From: Zavarzinella formosa DSM 19928
Lineage (GTDB): Bacteria; Planctomycetota; Planctomycetia; Gemmatales; Gemmataceae
Assembly (NCBI RefSeq): GCF_000255705.1
Contig: NZ_JH636443.1
Location: forward strand, 655,967 to 719,966
DNA: 64,000 bases
Direction of reading: 5' to 3'
A program made the translations under genes and the position numbers. Below are positions 1-10,300 of the stretch, one piece after another. Position 1 is the first letter of the stretch; each line of letters opens with the position of its first letter. The notes below the pieces were generated by a model. The model was not told the DNA's origin and searched no databases. It saw only the letters and a program-made list of their open reading frames with translations.

Positions 1-40
1 GAACAGCGGTCATGGGCGGGATCCTGCCGGAGATGAAGGG

Positions 41-1693
41 TCAGGCCGCCCTCGGCGGAGGAGGTCCGAACGACTTGATAGTCCCGAACACCGAAAACAC
101 GATACAGTAGCGTGGAGGACATGCCGGCTTCCTGAAGATGGTGTGGTTACCTTTCATGAAACGGCATGCTCCTCTTTTTTGGCAACCCCTGAGTACGAAC
201 TTCTCGGATGAGCCATCTTTGTTCACCCGAATCACTTCGTGAACGCCCCGGCGGATTTCGATGCTTCCCTTGGAGACGCGGTAGCCGGTTTTGGGCTTGA
301 TCAGAACCACTTCATACATGCCGGGGCGCAGCTCGAACTTGGCCCGGCCGTTAGCGATTTGTTTCACTTCGCCTTGCTGCCGAATATGAACTTCCGTGGG
401 ATCGATGTCCGTTTCGATGCTGAGTTCGCCAAAGTCGGCGATGATGAAATACCAGCCGGCCGTCAGGACAAGCCCGATTCCGATCAGGATCACGATCAGA
501 CGGGTAATCGGCTGCGGATGATCGGAGGGCAGGGTGCGGATCGTCGTCGAGGAATGCGGGGCATAGTCAGGCCGGGGATAAATCCCGGACATCTGGCCGG
601 CAAGCATGGATGTGGGAACCGGCGCGCTGCCCGAAACCGGGGGGCGGCCGGCCGACACGGGTTGGGCCAACGGGGGCGCCATGCCCGAGGGGGCCACCGG
701 AACATTGGAGGGCCGGACCATTTCCGGGCGGTCCAGTCGATGGGCGGCGTCCGCGGCGCTCGCCGGGCGATCCTTGCGGTCTTTCGACAGTAGTTCCATG
801 ATGAGATTGGAAAACGCCGCCGGTACGTCGGGCCGTTTGGCCGTCACTCGCAGGGGCTGGTGTAGTTCAAGGTTCCGCATAATGGCCAGGGCCGTTGACC
901 CCTCAAAGGGTCGCTCCCCGGTGATCGTGCGATACAGGATTGTGCCGAGACTGAAAAGGTCACTTCGGCCGTCGAGCGTTTCCCCGCGAGCCTGCTCGGG
1001 AGACATGTACGAGGGCGTGCCAATCACGAAGCCTGAATTGGTGATATGGGTGTTGTCTCGCACCAGCGCCAGGCCGAAGTCCAGCAGCTTCACGCGGTCC
1101 GTGCCGGTTTCCAGCCAGATATTGCTCGGCTTCACATCCCGGTGGATCAATCCCTTTTCATGGGCGGCGGCCAGCCCGGAGGCCACTTCCCGGCCGATGC
1201 GCACGGCATCAGCAACTGATAACCGTCCTTCCCGGTCCAGACGCTTCTCCAGGGTTTCACCCTCCAAGAGTTGCATGGCCATGAAGGAAAGAGAATGGGC
1301 CTCGCCGACCTGATAGATAGTGACAATGTTTTCGTGCGAGAAGGCCGCCATCGCCTGGGCTTCGCGGACGAAGCGCTCGCGGGCAGATTGTTCGCTTGGC
1401 AGATTCGGCCGCAATACCTTGAGGGCCACCCGCCGGTTAAGCAGTGTGTCGTGGGCTTCATACACGATGCCCATGCCGCCGGCACCCAACTCGCGGATCA
1501 GCCGGTATTGCCCCAACTGGGTGATGCGGTTCGGCCGGCCGATCACACTTCCCGGCACTTCAATGGCCGTGGCCGTGAAGCGGGGCGTTTCCGTCGGCGT
1601 GTGCAGATCGGTGTTGGTTAAGGCGATCTCGAAATCATCAGAATCGGCATCTTCCGGGGAGTGACGGTTGGCCGGGTAACGAGGCGATTCCAT
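41..1693 (-). CDS. Membrane-anchored Ser/Thr protein kinase (PASTA-less, PEGA-like tail)
   Basis: Hanks-type kinase of 550 residues. The kinase domain spans about residues 62-325: glycine loop GAGGMG near 70, catalytic HRDVKPSN near 185-191, DFG near 206-208 and the activation-segment SPEQA near 231. A Pro/Ser-rich juxtamembrane linker follows. One membrane helix lies at about 398-418. Residues about 423-490 form a small beta-rich extracytoplasmic module resembling PEGA domains (the text DPTEVHIRQ and RPGMYEVVL). The last 50 residues are Cys-rich and do not resemble the rest, so the true C-terminus may be altered. Autophosphorylating receptor-like signalling is known for the family; ligand and substrate are unknown here. 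The start is the ATG heading MESPRYP, with the G-rich sequence GGAAAG further upstream than ideal. Confidence 0.9.
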   Translation of the reverse strand: MESPRYPANRHSPEDADSDDFEIALTNTDLHTPTETPRFTATAIEVPGSVIGRPNRITQLGQYRLIRELGAGGMGIVYEAHDTLLNRRVALKVLRPNLPSEQSARERFVREAQAMAAFSHENIVTIYQVGEAHSLSFMAMQLLEGETLEKRLDREGRLSVADAVRIGREVASGLAAAHEKGLIHRDVKPSNIWLETGTDRVKLLDFGLALVRDNTHITNSGFVIGTPSYMSPEQARGETLDGRSDLFSLGTILYRTITGERPFEGSTALAIMRNLELHQPLRVTAKRPDVPAAFSNLIMELLSKDRKDRPASAADAAHRLDRPEMVRPSNVPVAPSGMAPPLAQPVSAGRPPVSGSAPVPTSMLAGQMSGIYPRPDYAPHSSTTIRTLPSDHPQPITRLIVILIGIGLVLTAGWYFIIADFGELSIETDIDPTEVHIRQQGEVKQIANGRAKFELRPGMYEVVLIKPKTGYRVSKGSIEIRRGVHEVIRVNKDGSSEKFVLRGCQKRGACRFMKGNHTIFRKPACPPRYCIVFSVFGTIKSFGPPPPRAA

Positions 1694-1944
1694 CGGAAGT
1701 ATGTCTTTCCGGGTATGACAACCGATCCAAGGCGAGAGCGATTTGGCATCATCATCTTATGACTCAGCCGCCGGGGACACGAGTTGAATTGGCGTTTTCG
1801 GTTTCCAGCTTTCCGTTTTCCATTTCAGAATCAAAACATCGGTCAATCAGCGGACAATGTCAGAGAGGAAAAAGACCGCTTTGGGGACAGTTCATCTGTC
1901 TCCGCCTGATTTTTCTTGCCAGATCTGAGTTCCGACACGCCGGT

Positions 1945-2748
1945 TCAGGCGGCTTCCCGCGCCGGTTGCTCCGGGACAGAAGGAGCCATCCCCTTCAGTT
2001 CGCGGAGAATATCAGAGTTTAAAATTTCTTCCAGCCGAATCAGGGCGCGGGCCACCGTGGAGCCATCCATCACACGATGGTCGTAAATAATGCGGGCGGT
2101 CACTTTTCCGTCGTTGCCGATCACCCCGTAATTGAGTGTGGAAGTCAACGGGGAGAGCGGGTGCAGCGATTCGGCCCCGAGGCTTGAATACACGCTGAGG
2201 CCAAAGGTGCCGATGAACTCGGTCTTTCTTGCCCCCCGGACGTTAATCATGTACCACCAGAGAAGCCGACGCAGGAACCGCGGCATCCGGTAGATCCAAA
2301 ACGTGTAGGCGAATAATTCCTCGACCGGCTCCGTCCGTTGCCGGTTGATGGCCGTATCCAGCGCCGGGAGTGTCATCAGGTCCGGTTGCGGAAAATAGGC
2401 GAAGAAAACGCCGGACTCTCCCTTGTATTCCCGTTCGATGGCGATCGAGGCAATCGAATGCGGATGTTCATAAAGCCTGGCCCACGGGTATTCGATGTAG
2501 GCTCGGCGGAACTCGGGCGACTGGAGGCACAGCAAAGAATATGCCTTGGTGAAGATCGCCGGCCAACTCACTCGCGGGGTTGCTTCTTTGCGGGCGGCCA
2601 CGAGAGCGGAGACGTCAATCACCCGTTGCACGGGAACCGTGGGAACACGCGAGGCAAAGTGGAGCAGATCACACACCACTTTCCGCGGAACGGACAGCGG
2701 AATGGACCGGCCCTTTGGTCCCGGCGGCCACGGAAACCATTCAAACAT
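1945..2748 (-). CDS. 2-oxoacid dehydrogenase E2 catalytic-domain-like acyltransferase
   Basis: About 267 residues from the ATG at MFEWFPW; a GTG at 2796 in the same frame would add 16 residues. The C-terminal third carries YDHRVMDGSTVARAL, matching the DHRxxDG catalytic motif of dihydrolipoyl acyltransferases and chloramphenicol acetyltransferase. A preceding segment, TFGLSVYSSLGAESLHP, fits the strand-turn that normally precedes it. There is no lipoyl domain and no E1-binding domain, so it is a stand-alone catalytic-fold acyltransferase and not a complex core subunit. The acyl donor and acceptor cannot be read from the sequence. The neighbours are a kinase downstream and a terminator upstream, so it is probably monocistronic. 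Confidence 0.72.
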   Translation of the reverse strand: MFEWFPWPPGPKGRSIPLSVPRKVVCDLLHFASRVPTVPVQRVIDVSALVAARKEATPRVSWPAIFTKAYSLLCLQSPEFRRAYIEYPWARLYEHPHSIASIAIEREYKGESGVFFAYFPQPDLMTLPALDTAINRQRTEPVEELFAYTFWIYRMPRFLRRLLWWYMINVRGARKTEFIGTFGLSVYSSLGAESLHPLSPLTSTLNYGVIGNDGKVTARIIYDHRVMDGSTVARALIRLEEILNSDILRELKGMAPSVPEQPAREAA

Positions 2749-2918
2749 CGGATCGACCAGTGCGTGAGGGTGGCGAAGCGTTCGCGAGAATACCACAGAT
2801 GCCCATCCCCCGCAAAGATCAGAATGAATTTTCCGGGCGGCTGTTCATAAGGCCGGTAGATCTGTTCGCTTGCGGAAAATGTTCGCTCATGGACGGGTGC
2901 TTTTCTTGTGAGTATTCC

Positions 2919-2957
2919 GAAAAAAAGCCAGCCGGACGAGTGGGCGTCCGGCTGGCT
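2919..2957 (-). terminator. Rho-independent terminator of the TIGR03000 gene
   Basis: A 13-bp perfect stem (AGCCAGCCGGACG with its complement) closes a 6-base loop. Read on the minus strand, it is followed by a run of seven T residues. It lies about 30 bases past the stop codon at 2989, where a transcript of the Gly/Tyr-rich gene would end. Confidence 0.9.
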
Positions 2958-2988
2958 TGGGGCGACGGTCTGGCTTGAGAGGGCGAAC

Positions 2989-3759
2989 TTAGTTCAGAAG
3001 CGGGGTGATGTCGATGGTCGATTGTTCGCCTTGATTGACATTCACCCACAGTTCCTTGGTCATTTCCTGGCTGCCGTTCATCCACGACACCTTGACGGCC
3101 AGTTGGCCGGCCCCGGTGTAAGTGAAGTCCCGTTTGTTGCCGGTTTGTTCGTTCTTTGCCCCGTTAAACCAAACCTTGGCTTTTTCGGGGACCATCACCG
3201 AGTATTTGCCAGAGACATCAGTGGTGGAACTGGCTTGGACGATGCCGCTGCTCGGCATGGCTCGCAGTGTGGAAGGCATGGAGGTGATGATCGTTCCATC
3301 AGAGGCATAAGTCGGCGTGTAGCCGCTGGTAACGATCGTGCCGCTTGAGGAGTAAACCGGGCTGCCCACACCTGACGTGTAAACGGGGGAGAAGCTGTTG
3401 CTGCCGTAATAAGGCGAGCCGTAACCGAAGCTATTGCCGTAACCGTAACCGCCACCGCCGAACGGTTGGTAACTGCTGTAGCCGATGTTGGTATTGCCGA
3501 TGCGAGTTCCGATGCTGAAGCCGTTGCCGTAACCGCCATACCCGTAGCCGTTGCCGTAACCATAACCGCCGTAGCCGAGGCCATTACCGTAACCGTAGCC
3601 ACCGTAACCGGGACGGCCATATCCGTAGCCGCCATAACCGTTTCCGACTCCGACGCTGACGCCGCCTCGGCGGCCCCCAAAGAATTGGGCTTGGCTGTCT
3701 GCGGCGAAGGTCAACAAAGTCAGCGGGACGACCAGCAGGGCTTTGACAAGCATGTTCAT
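2989..3759 (-). CDS. Secreted Gly/Tyr-rich protein with C-terminal TIGR03000 domain
   Basis: 256 residues from the ATG heading MNMLVKALLVV, which has GGAGAA seven bases upstream; the upstream in-frame extension lacks coding character. A signal peptide covers residues 1-24 (cleavage near DSQAQF). Residues about 30-130 are low-complexity GGYGYGN-type repeats. The last 75 residues (VWFNGAKNEQTG to VNVNQGEQSTIDI) match the planctomycete-restricted TIGR03000 beta domain. The role is unknown; glycine/tyrosine repeats suggest a flexible or adhesive surface component. A strong terminator follows the stop. Confidence 0.85.
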   Translation of the reverse strand: MNMLVKALLVVPLTLLTFAADSQAQFFGGRRGGVSVGVGNGYGGYGYGRPGYGGYGYGNGLGYGGYGYGNGYGYGGYGNGFSIGTRIGNTNIGYSSYQPFGGGGYGYGNSFGYGSPYYGSNSFSPVYTSGVGSPVYSSSGTIVTSGYTPTYASDGTIITSMPSTLRAMPSSGIVQASSTTDVSGKYSVMVPEKAKVWFNGAKNEQTGNKRDFTYTGAGQLAVKVSWMNGSQEMTKELWVNVNQGEQSTIDITPLLN

Positions 3760-3990
3760 GGTGATTCTCCAGTGTTTGAAATTAGCGTTGGGCCGGTGTG
3801 GGTTTGCCCGGCTTTCACGGGAGAAATAGAGATACAAAAATGGCGCCGCTGGATGCTTTGAGGCTGAATTGGCGTTAAAGACCGCAAAAACACACCAGAA
3901 ACGATGACGGCACGCACCAGAGTCCAATCGCTGCGCGGATGCCTTCGCATCGCGCTGGCAACCGAGTGCGTGACAACGATCCGATGGCGC

Positions 3991-6900
3991 CTAAACGGTT
4001 TTCTCTCGCGTGATCGTCGTCAAAACGATCGTTTCAAACGCATCGCCCAAACCATCGGACTTCATTGGGGTGACGATGCCTGTGCGCAAGTCCACCACGG
4101 AACCGGGGTCGGTGTAAATACGGATGATCGGGTCATAGTGGAACGGGTCAAGTGTCTTCGGCGGCGGCCAGGCGTCGAGGCAGGCCACCCGCACGGGGAG
4201 GATGCTGCCGTGGGCCGGACAGAAGAGGTGCGTGCCGGCTTCGCACTCGGCGATCATTCTCGCGCCCAAGCCATCAAGCCGGATCACGATGTCGTTGTCT
4301 GTCAGGCCGGGGGCGTTTTCCAGTTTGGTCAACTGGAGGCCAAGTTCGCCGATCAGGCCCTCAAAGTACGCTTCCGCCAGAATCGCGGGGTAAAGCGTCC
4401 GCTGATTCGGGGCATGCCGGAGCCAGAGGTAGGCGGGCCTTGGTTCCGGCGGCAGAGCGGCGAGATGTTCCAACAAGGCAATCCGGCGTTCGAGGTGGAG
4501 AATCTCCGCGTCGCCCGCTTCGTCCTCGGCTGATTCGACCAGTTGCCGGATTTCTTCCCCCAAGTCCTCGGCGTTCTTGGTCGAGGAACTCGGTTGTTGA
4601 AAATATTGGTTGTTAAACGAACTCGAACCGGGCTGGATGGGGCGAACCTTCATGGCCCGGAAGCGGGTTTTCTTCGCGACACTGGCCGGGATGGTCGCCT
4701 CCAGTTTGGCGACGCGGTTGTTCTCGTGCCTGTCGAACAGGGCATCCAATTCCCGGCCGAGGGCGTGCATTGAGTCGCGGAGAGTGTAGTATCGCTCTTG
4801 GGCGGTTGTCACATGACCGGAGGACACATCCCCGTCCGGCTTCTGTTGGTTGAGCAATTCTTCGATGGATTCCAGTCGTTCTTCCAATGCCCCGAGATGT
4901 TCCATCGGTGGGAGTGCGGTCGCTGCTGATGGCGGCAACGGCTCGGCTCGCCGCAGCGGTTGCACATCCACCCGCAAGCCCGGCCCGCCGGGGGTTGCCT
5001 CTGCGGTTCGCTCGTTCGCGGCGAAGACGGTCACGATGGTGAATTGATCGATGGGCAACCCGGCCAGTCGGACGGCCGCGGGTTGGGTGAGGTGGCGTTC
5101 CACGGAACGCTTCATGGCCCGCGCGCCCATCAGCGGATCATACCCCGCGTCGATCACCTGCTCGAATGCCGCCGGGGAGACGTTGAGAATGCAACGCCGT
5201 TGCCGGAAGCCTTCTCGCTCCAGCACCTCGGTGACAATCCGCTCGGCGATTTTTCGCGTGTGTTCGCGCGTCAGCCGACGGAAGGGAATTACCCGGTCGA
5301 GGCGGTTGAAGAACTCCGGCCGGAAGAACAACTCGGCGGCCCGTGTGTACGAAGGGGCGGCTTTGTCCGACACTTCGCCGAATCCGACTTGGGCCTCGGC
5401 CTCCCGCACCCCAAGGTTGGAGGTGAGGATGATGATGGCGTTCGTGAAATCGGCTGTCCGGCCCAATGAATCGGTCAGCCGACCCTCGCCCAACACTTGC
5501 AACAGCAGGTCGAACACTTCCGGATCGGCCTTCTCAATTTCATCCAGCAACACCACCGCGAACGGCTGGCGACGAATTGCGGCCGTCAGCAGTCCCTCCG
5601 GTTGCCGAAACGTGCCGACGAGCCTCGTCGCCGATCCGGGGTCGAGGTATTCGTTCATGTCGAAACGAAGCAACCGCTCGGCATCCGCGAACAGATAGCG
5701 GGCGATGGCTTTGGCGCATTCCGTCTTGCCGACGCCGGTTGGCCCGAGGAACAGAAACGCCGCCAGTGGCCGGTCGGGATCGTTCAGGCGGGCTTTCGCC
5801 ACGGCGATCACATCGGCGGCCGCCTCGACCGCTTGCGGCTGGCCGATCACCTGCTTGGACAGTTCCTCGATGATCTTGTCGCGTTCCAGCTTTTCGGTTT
5901 TGTCGAGGAACGATTTCGCCAGCCCGCTTTGGGCCGCGAACTCGTTGAAGACTTCCTCCCGGCTGATGAGCCGCTTCGGGTGGAACGGCGAGGCGGCTGC
6001 GTGGGCCATTTGAAAAATCCGGCCAACGATGGAGGAGACTGATTCCACCGTCCCCTTCACCGCCAGTCGGGTGAGCATCCGGGCCGCCTTGCCGGGGAAG
6101 GCGGTCGCCCGGTCGTAGCGGCGTTGGAGATCAATGACCGCGGGAAGCACGTCGAGATTAAAGCCGCAGGAATGTTTCCCCTCCAATCGTCGTTGGATGT
6201 TGATGAGCATCCGCATCGTGTCGGCGTCACCCGGTTCACGCACGGGGAGAATGTGGAACAAATCTGCAAAACTGCGGTCCCGTTCCTGTAACACCCGCAG
6301 GGCTTCCGGGGTGATTTCCCCCAACACCCGGATTTCCCGGCGTTCGAGATAAGGCTTCAATACTTGTGCGGCCGAGAGCGTGGAACTCGCGGAGATCCCG
6401 GCGAGGAACAACCCCACTAGATCGTCGAAGTACAACACGTGCCGCCGCTTCTTTGCGTGCTTGAGGATGGCCAGCAACCGGCCCTCCCATTGGCCGACGT
6501 AGGACATCCCGGAGATGAGCCGTTGCGGCGAGATCAGCCAGACATTATCACGGTTCACGAACGGTGAATTCCGTTTGGCCACGCGGCGATGAACAACTTC
6601 GTGAATCAGCGTCGTCTTGCCGGATTGCCGGGGGCCGACGAGCAACAACGGCCGACGCTCGGACGATTCCAGCAGATCGTTGAGTTCGTTCACCTCGGCC
6701 TCGCGCAGCACCGCCCGGTCGAGTTCATCCGGGTATTGCCAGTCGAGGCAGCGGCCGACCCGGTGCAATTCCATCTGGCCGTCCGTGGCGGCATCCCCGC
6801 CGATGTTCAGGAACCGCAAGTCGGTTTCCTTGGGGAGTTCGTTGGTTACGCTGGCGGAGAGCCGCAGCACTTGCACCCACGCTTTTCCTTCGATGCCCTC

Positions 6901-7350
6901 TTTCTCCGGGTGGCAGTCCTCCTCGTCTTCCCGTTCGCGTTCTCGCCAGTGTTCCGTCAGAATCTCGGTGGCACGTGCGTGCAGGTCGGCTTGCTTGTCA
7001 ATCTCGAACCATAATTCGGGATGGCTCGGCGTGAACACGATCCGCCGGCCCATGTGCCGGAAGACAACGAAGAGAGCTTTTTCCTTCCCCTTGCGCCGAC
7101 GAAGCTCGATATCCAGCGTGAGCCGGTGTTGCGTGAGCGTCGGGCAGAAAGCCCACATCCCCACGGCATCGTGTCGTGCGCCCTTGCCCAGCTTTTCGAT
7201 CTGCCGGGAGATGTCGCGGGCCAGCTTGCTCATCAACCGGTTCAGGTTGTCGTCCCGCCGGGAGATGGCCGGGGCGAACAGGCATTGGGCCACGTATTGA
7301 CCCTTCGTCTGCCGGTCGTTGGTCACGTACACGGGAATGCGAAAGATCAT
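3991..7350 (-). CDS. ClpB-like double AAA+ ATPase with degenerate release-factor-like C-terminus (paralogue B)
   Basis: 1119 residues from the ATG heading MIFRIPVYV, which overlaps the TGA of the upstream paralogue by four bases (ATGA), so translation is coupled. Residues 1-220 are an N-terminal domain shared with the paralogue. AAA1 has Walker A GPRQSGKTT (about 239-247) and Walker B VLYFDDL (about 304-311). AAA2 has Walker A GPTGVGKTE (535-543), Walker B VVLLDEIEKA (599-607), sensor-1 TSN, and the Clp signature GARAMKR. From about 820 on, the protein leaves the ClpB plan. After a coiled segment comes AYLWLRHAPNQ, AEAYFEGLIGELG, DIVIRLDGLGARM and EAGTHLF, which follow in order the core of RF1/RF2 domain 2. 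It ends with IIRIY and TGIVT, the end of RF domain 3. No GGQ is present. A protein-remodelling activity aimed at ribosomes is an inference only. Confidence 0.87.
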   Translation of the reverse strand: MIFRIPVYVTNDRQTKGQYVAQCLFAPAISRRDDNLNRLMSKLARDISRQIEKLGKGARHDAVGMWAFCPTLTQHRLTLDIELRRRKGKEKALFVVFRHMGRRIVFTPSHPELWFEIDKQADLHARATEILTEHWREREREDEEDCHPEKEGIEGKAWVQVLRLSASVTNELPKETDLRFLNIGGDAATDGQMELHRVGRCLDWQYPDELDRAVLREAEVNELNDLLESSERRPLLLVGPRQSGKTTLIHEVVHRRVAKRNSPFVNRDNVWLISPQRLISGMSYVGQWEGRLLAILKHAKKRRHVLYFDDLVGLFLAGISASSTLSAAQVLKPYLERREIRVLGEITPEALRVLQERDRSFADLFHILPVREPGDADTMRMLINIQRRLEGKHSCGFNLDVLPAVIDLQRRYDRATAFPGKAARMLTRLAVKGTVESVSSIVGRIFQMAHAAASPFHPKRLISREEVFNEFAAQSGLAKSFLDKTEKLERDKIIEELSKQVIGQPQAVEAAADVIAVAKARLNDPDRPLAAFLFLGPTGVGKTECAKAIARYLFADAERLLRFDMNEYLDPGSATRLVGTFRQPEGLLTAAIRRQPFAVVLLDEIEKADPEVFDLLLQVLGEGRLTDSLGRTADFTNAIIILTSNLGVREAEAQVGFGEVSDKAAPSYTRAAELFFRPEFFNRLDRVIPFRRLTREHTRKIAERIVTEVLEREGFRQRRCILNVSPAAFEQVIDAGYDPLMGARAMKRSVERHLTQPAAVRLAGLPIDQFTIVTVFAANERTAEATPGGPGLRVDVQPLRRAEPLPPSAATALPPMEHLGALEERLESIEELLNQQKPDGDVSSGHVTTAQERYYTLRDSMHALGRELDALFDRHENNRVAKLEATIPASVAKKTRFRAMKVRPIQPGSSSFNNQYFQQPSSSTKNAEDLGEEIRQLVESAEDEAGDAEILHLERRIALLEHLAALPPEPRPAYLWLRHAPNQRTLYPAILAEAYFEGLIGELGLQLTKLENAPGLTDNDIVIRLDGLGARMIAECEAGTHLFCPAHGSILPVRVACLDAWPPPKTLDPFHYDPIIRIYTDPGSVVDLRTGIVTPMKSDGLGDAFETIVLTTITREKTV

Positions 7351-10300
7351 TCGAGCACCAATTGTTCGAGGGTCTTTTTCATGTGGCGTTCGGTGATGGT
7401 GTTCAACACCGGGCCGAGGTCGCCGTGCCAGGGAAACCATTCCTCGAGCAGCGTGTCCTGCACCGTCCCGCGCGTTGGCCGATAGATGCGAACCGGCGAT
7501 TGGTTGGAGAACGACCCCCGGCGGGCCACTCCCTCGGGGGGGATCAGCCCGGCGGTCGGCGTCCGCACTTGCACGAGGATGTCCGCATCCCCCTTTTCCC
7601 CGGCGTCTTGAAACTTGTGCAATCCGGCATCTCGTTGGAGCCGCAACAACGTTCCCTCCGCGCGCACCCACAAATGCAGGCCGACATAGCGGGCGTTCCA
7701 GCTTTTTTCCAAAGTGGCCAGCTCGGTCCAGCGGTGGCACATCAACACCTTGAGCGGGCTGTTATGCCGGTCCTCAATGAGGTAACCGGAGAGTTTGTCT
7801 TCTCCCCAGCGGTGCGTCAGCGGGTTCTTCACGGAACTATGCCGAACCTTGTTCGCCCCCTCAAACGGCGGGGCCTCGCTGGCGGGAACCGTTTCCAGCG
7901 TGCCGACGTTGAATTCGATCTTGTTGACTTGGGCCACATGAATGTAGGCCTTGAACAACTCCATCAATTGTTTTGTGTCGTGCCCGTAGAGGGCCAGATG
8001 CGTGACGCTCACTTCCTGATGTGTGCGCGAGATGAACGCCAGCATCAGCTCGTCCCACGCGGTTTTGAGTTTGCTGTAGGTTTCCGCGTCGGTCGCCACT
8101 GTCTCCGGTTTGGTGTGGAATCGGAGGATAGCGTCTTCCTCTAACTGGAAGACATCGTTCCGTTGTGAGACAACACGGCCGAGGATATCGCGGATCTGCC
8201 CGAGTTCGGCGAGCTTTTGCTGTTCGATGTTGTTGATCGGCTTCTGCTTCAGATTTTTGACGATTACCCGCTTTTCGATCTGTTCCAATTGGTAGGAATC
8301 GTTCGAGAGTTCCCGGAGGGTGGTACTTTTTTCCAGTGCTTGGTGCATCCGGCGAAGGAGTTGGATTTTCTCCAACAGATCGGTCGCGGCTGTCAAATGG
8401 GGCGGCATCGTGCCGTCGCTCAGGGCTTTCACTCCGGCGGTGATCTTGCCGTCCTTCACGGCGATTTTCACCTCCAGCCGGGCGTTGCCGTCGTGCCGGT
8501 TCATCTGGTGGGCCAGCGGGGCGAGCAACTCCCGCTCCATCGCCCGCTTCAAGGGTCTGGCCCCGTACCGGGGATCAAAGCCCTTGGCGGCAAGTTCCCC
8601 CACGACGCCATCGGCGGTGTCAAAGCGGGCATCCCGGAAGCGGATGCCGTCGCGGTTCAATACCTTGTCCCATTCCCGCTTGGCAATGTCGCGGATGGTT
8701 CCCGAGTCGAGCGGGGCGAACGGCACCAACCGGTCGAGGCGGTTGAACATTTCGGGCCGCAGGAACTTTTCCACCTCACGGATGAAGTGTTGCTTCGCCA
8801 TGCTTTGGTTTTGCCGACTCGCCCCGAAACCGGGGGTGCCCATTTGAAACGTCTCGGCCCCCAAGTTCGACGTGAGGATGATGACCGCGTTGCGAAAATC
8901 CGCCAGCCGGCCCCCGGCGTCCGTCAACCGGGCTTCGCCGAGCATCTGCAACATCAAATCTTGGAAACTCGGGTGGGCTTTCTCGAATTCGTCGAGCAGC
9001 AACACGCAGAACGGTTGTTCCCGCACTTTGGCCGTCAGCAAGCCCTCGCTTCCGAACACGCCGCCGACGAGACGGCGAACCGAGATCGGGTCGCCGAACT
9101 CGCTCATGTCGAAGCGGGTCAGCCGGTCCTTGGAGGCGAACAGAAACTCGGCGAGGGCCTTGGCCATCTCGGTTTTGCCCACGCCGGTCGGCCCGATGAA
9201 CAAGAGCGAGGCAATCGGTCGGTTCGGCCGGGTCAGCCCGGCTTTGATGGTGGCGAGCAAGTCGGAGACCAGTTCCACGGCTTCTGTCTGGCCGATCACC
9301 CGTTGTTTGAACCAGTCGCGGGTGGCATCCGGGTCGAGCGGCACCGCCGGGTCAAGTAATACGCGGGGCAGGCCGGTTTCGCGGGCGAAGGCGGTCAGCA
9401 CGTCCGTTTCGGTGACGGGTTCCCGGCGTTCGCCGTCCCGCCGCAGGTTCTCCATGAAGCGGATCGGCCGGCCGGGAATCGCGGAGTAGGTCGCATAGCG
9501 ACGGTGTAGTTGGTCGATCATCGCCAGTGCCGCCGGGGTGACGATTCGCTTCAGCCCGTGTTTGTCCTCGGCCGTCTTCGACAGAATGCGGATGCTCTTG
9601 GCGGCGTTTGGTTCCTCCATTTTGACGGAGCGGAAGGCGTCCATCAGTTGCGGGTCTTCCTTCTCGATCATCGGAACTTGTTCGGGCGTGCATTCCGCGA
9701 TGCACAACAGTTCACCACGGGAGATGAACGGCCGCAGGAACCCGGCGATGCCCGTCTGGTTGTGTTCGCTTTTGCCGACCTCCATCAGTTCCACGAGGTT
9801 GCCGATATGCAGGATGCCGCGCAACTTGGCGAGTTCCCGGACCAATTGCTGGGCGCGTTCTTGCCACATGCCGAAGCCGGTCTGCCCGGCGACGATCTTG
9901 GCCCCGCTCGTCTGATAGAACGGGGTTTCCCGCAGGCTGAACAACTCCCGCTGACGAATCAACTCCCGGACGGCCGAGGTTTTCCCGACGCCGCTTGGCC
10001 CGACCAGCAACAAACTTTGCGGCCGCTCGGCCGTTAGTCCGTCCGCGAGTTGCTCGACGATGTCATCCACTTCATGGCCGGGTTTCAGCTCTGTGTTGTT
10101 GAGCAGCGTGGCGACTTGCGGCAACACCTTGGGTTGCTCAACATCCTTGGATTTCTCCCGCTGCCCGCGTTGCTTGAGGGTGGGAATGGCGACATCAACG
10201 GTCTGCCAGTCCACGCGGAACTTGATTCCCCGTTGCAGCCAGGTGAGCGGTTCCAGTTTCGCCGCCGCCCCGGTGCGTCGAAGGGCCGCCAAGATTTCCC

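Noticed and set aside
239-1313. Long plus-strand frames opposite the first kinase
   Set aside because: Mirror images of a well-supported minus-strand kinase gene; Arg-rich, no motif.
2800-2830. Alternative upstream frame beginning MGICGIL, resembling a glutamine-amidotransferase N-terminus
   Set aside because: Does not continue into a coherent protein; the acyltransferase-like frame explains the region.
3400-3660. Short periodic repeats resembling a non-coding minisatellite or CRISPR-like array
   Set aside because: They are codons of the Gly/Tyr-rich TIGR03000 protein; irregular spacing and no spacers.
8217-9359. 380-residue plus-strand frame opposite the AAA+ paralogue A
   Set aside because: Antisense shadow of a high-GC gene; the AAA+ motifs are on the minus strand.
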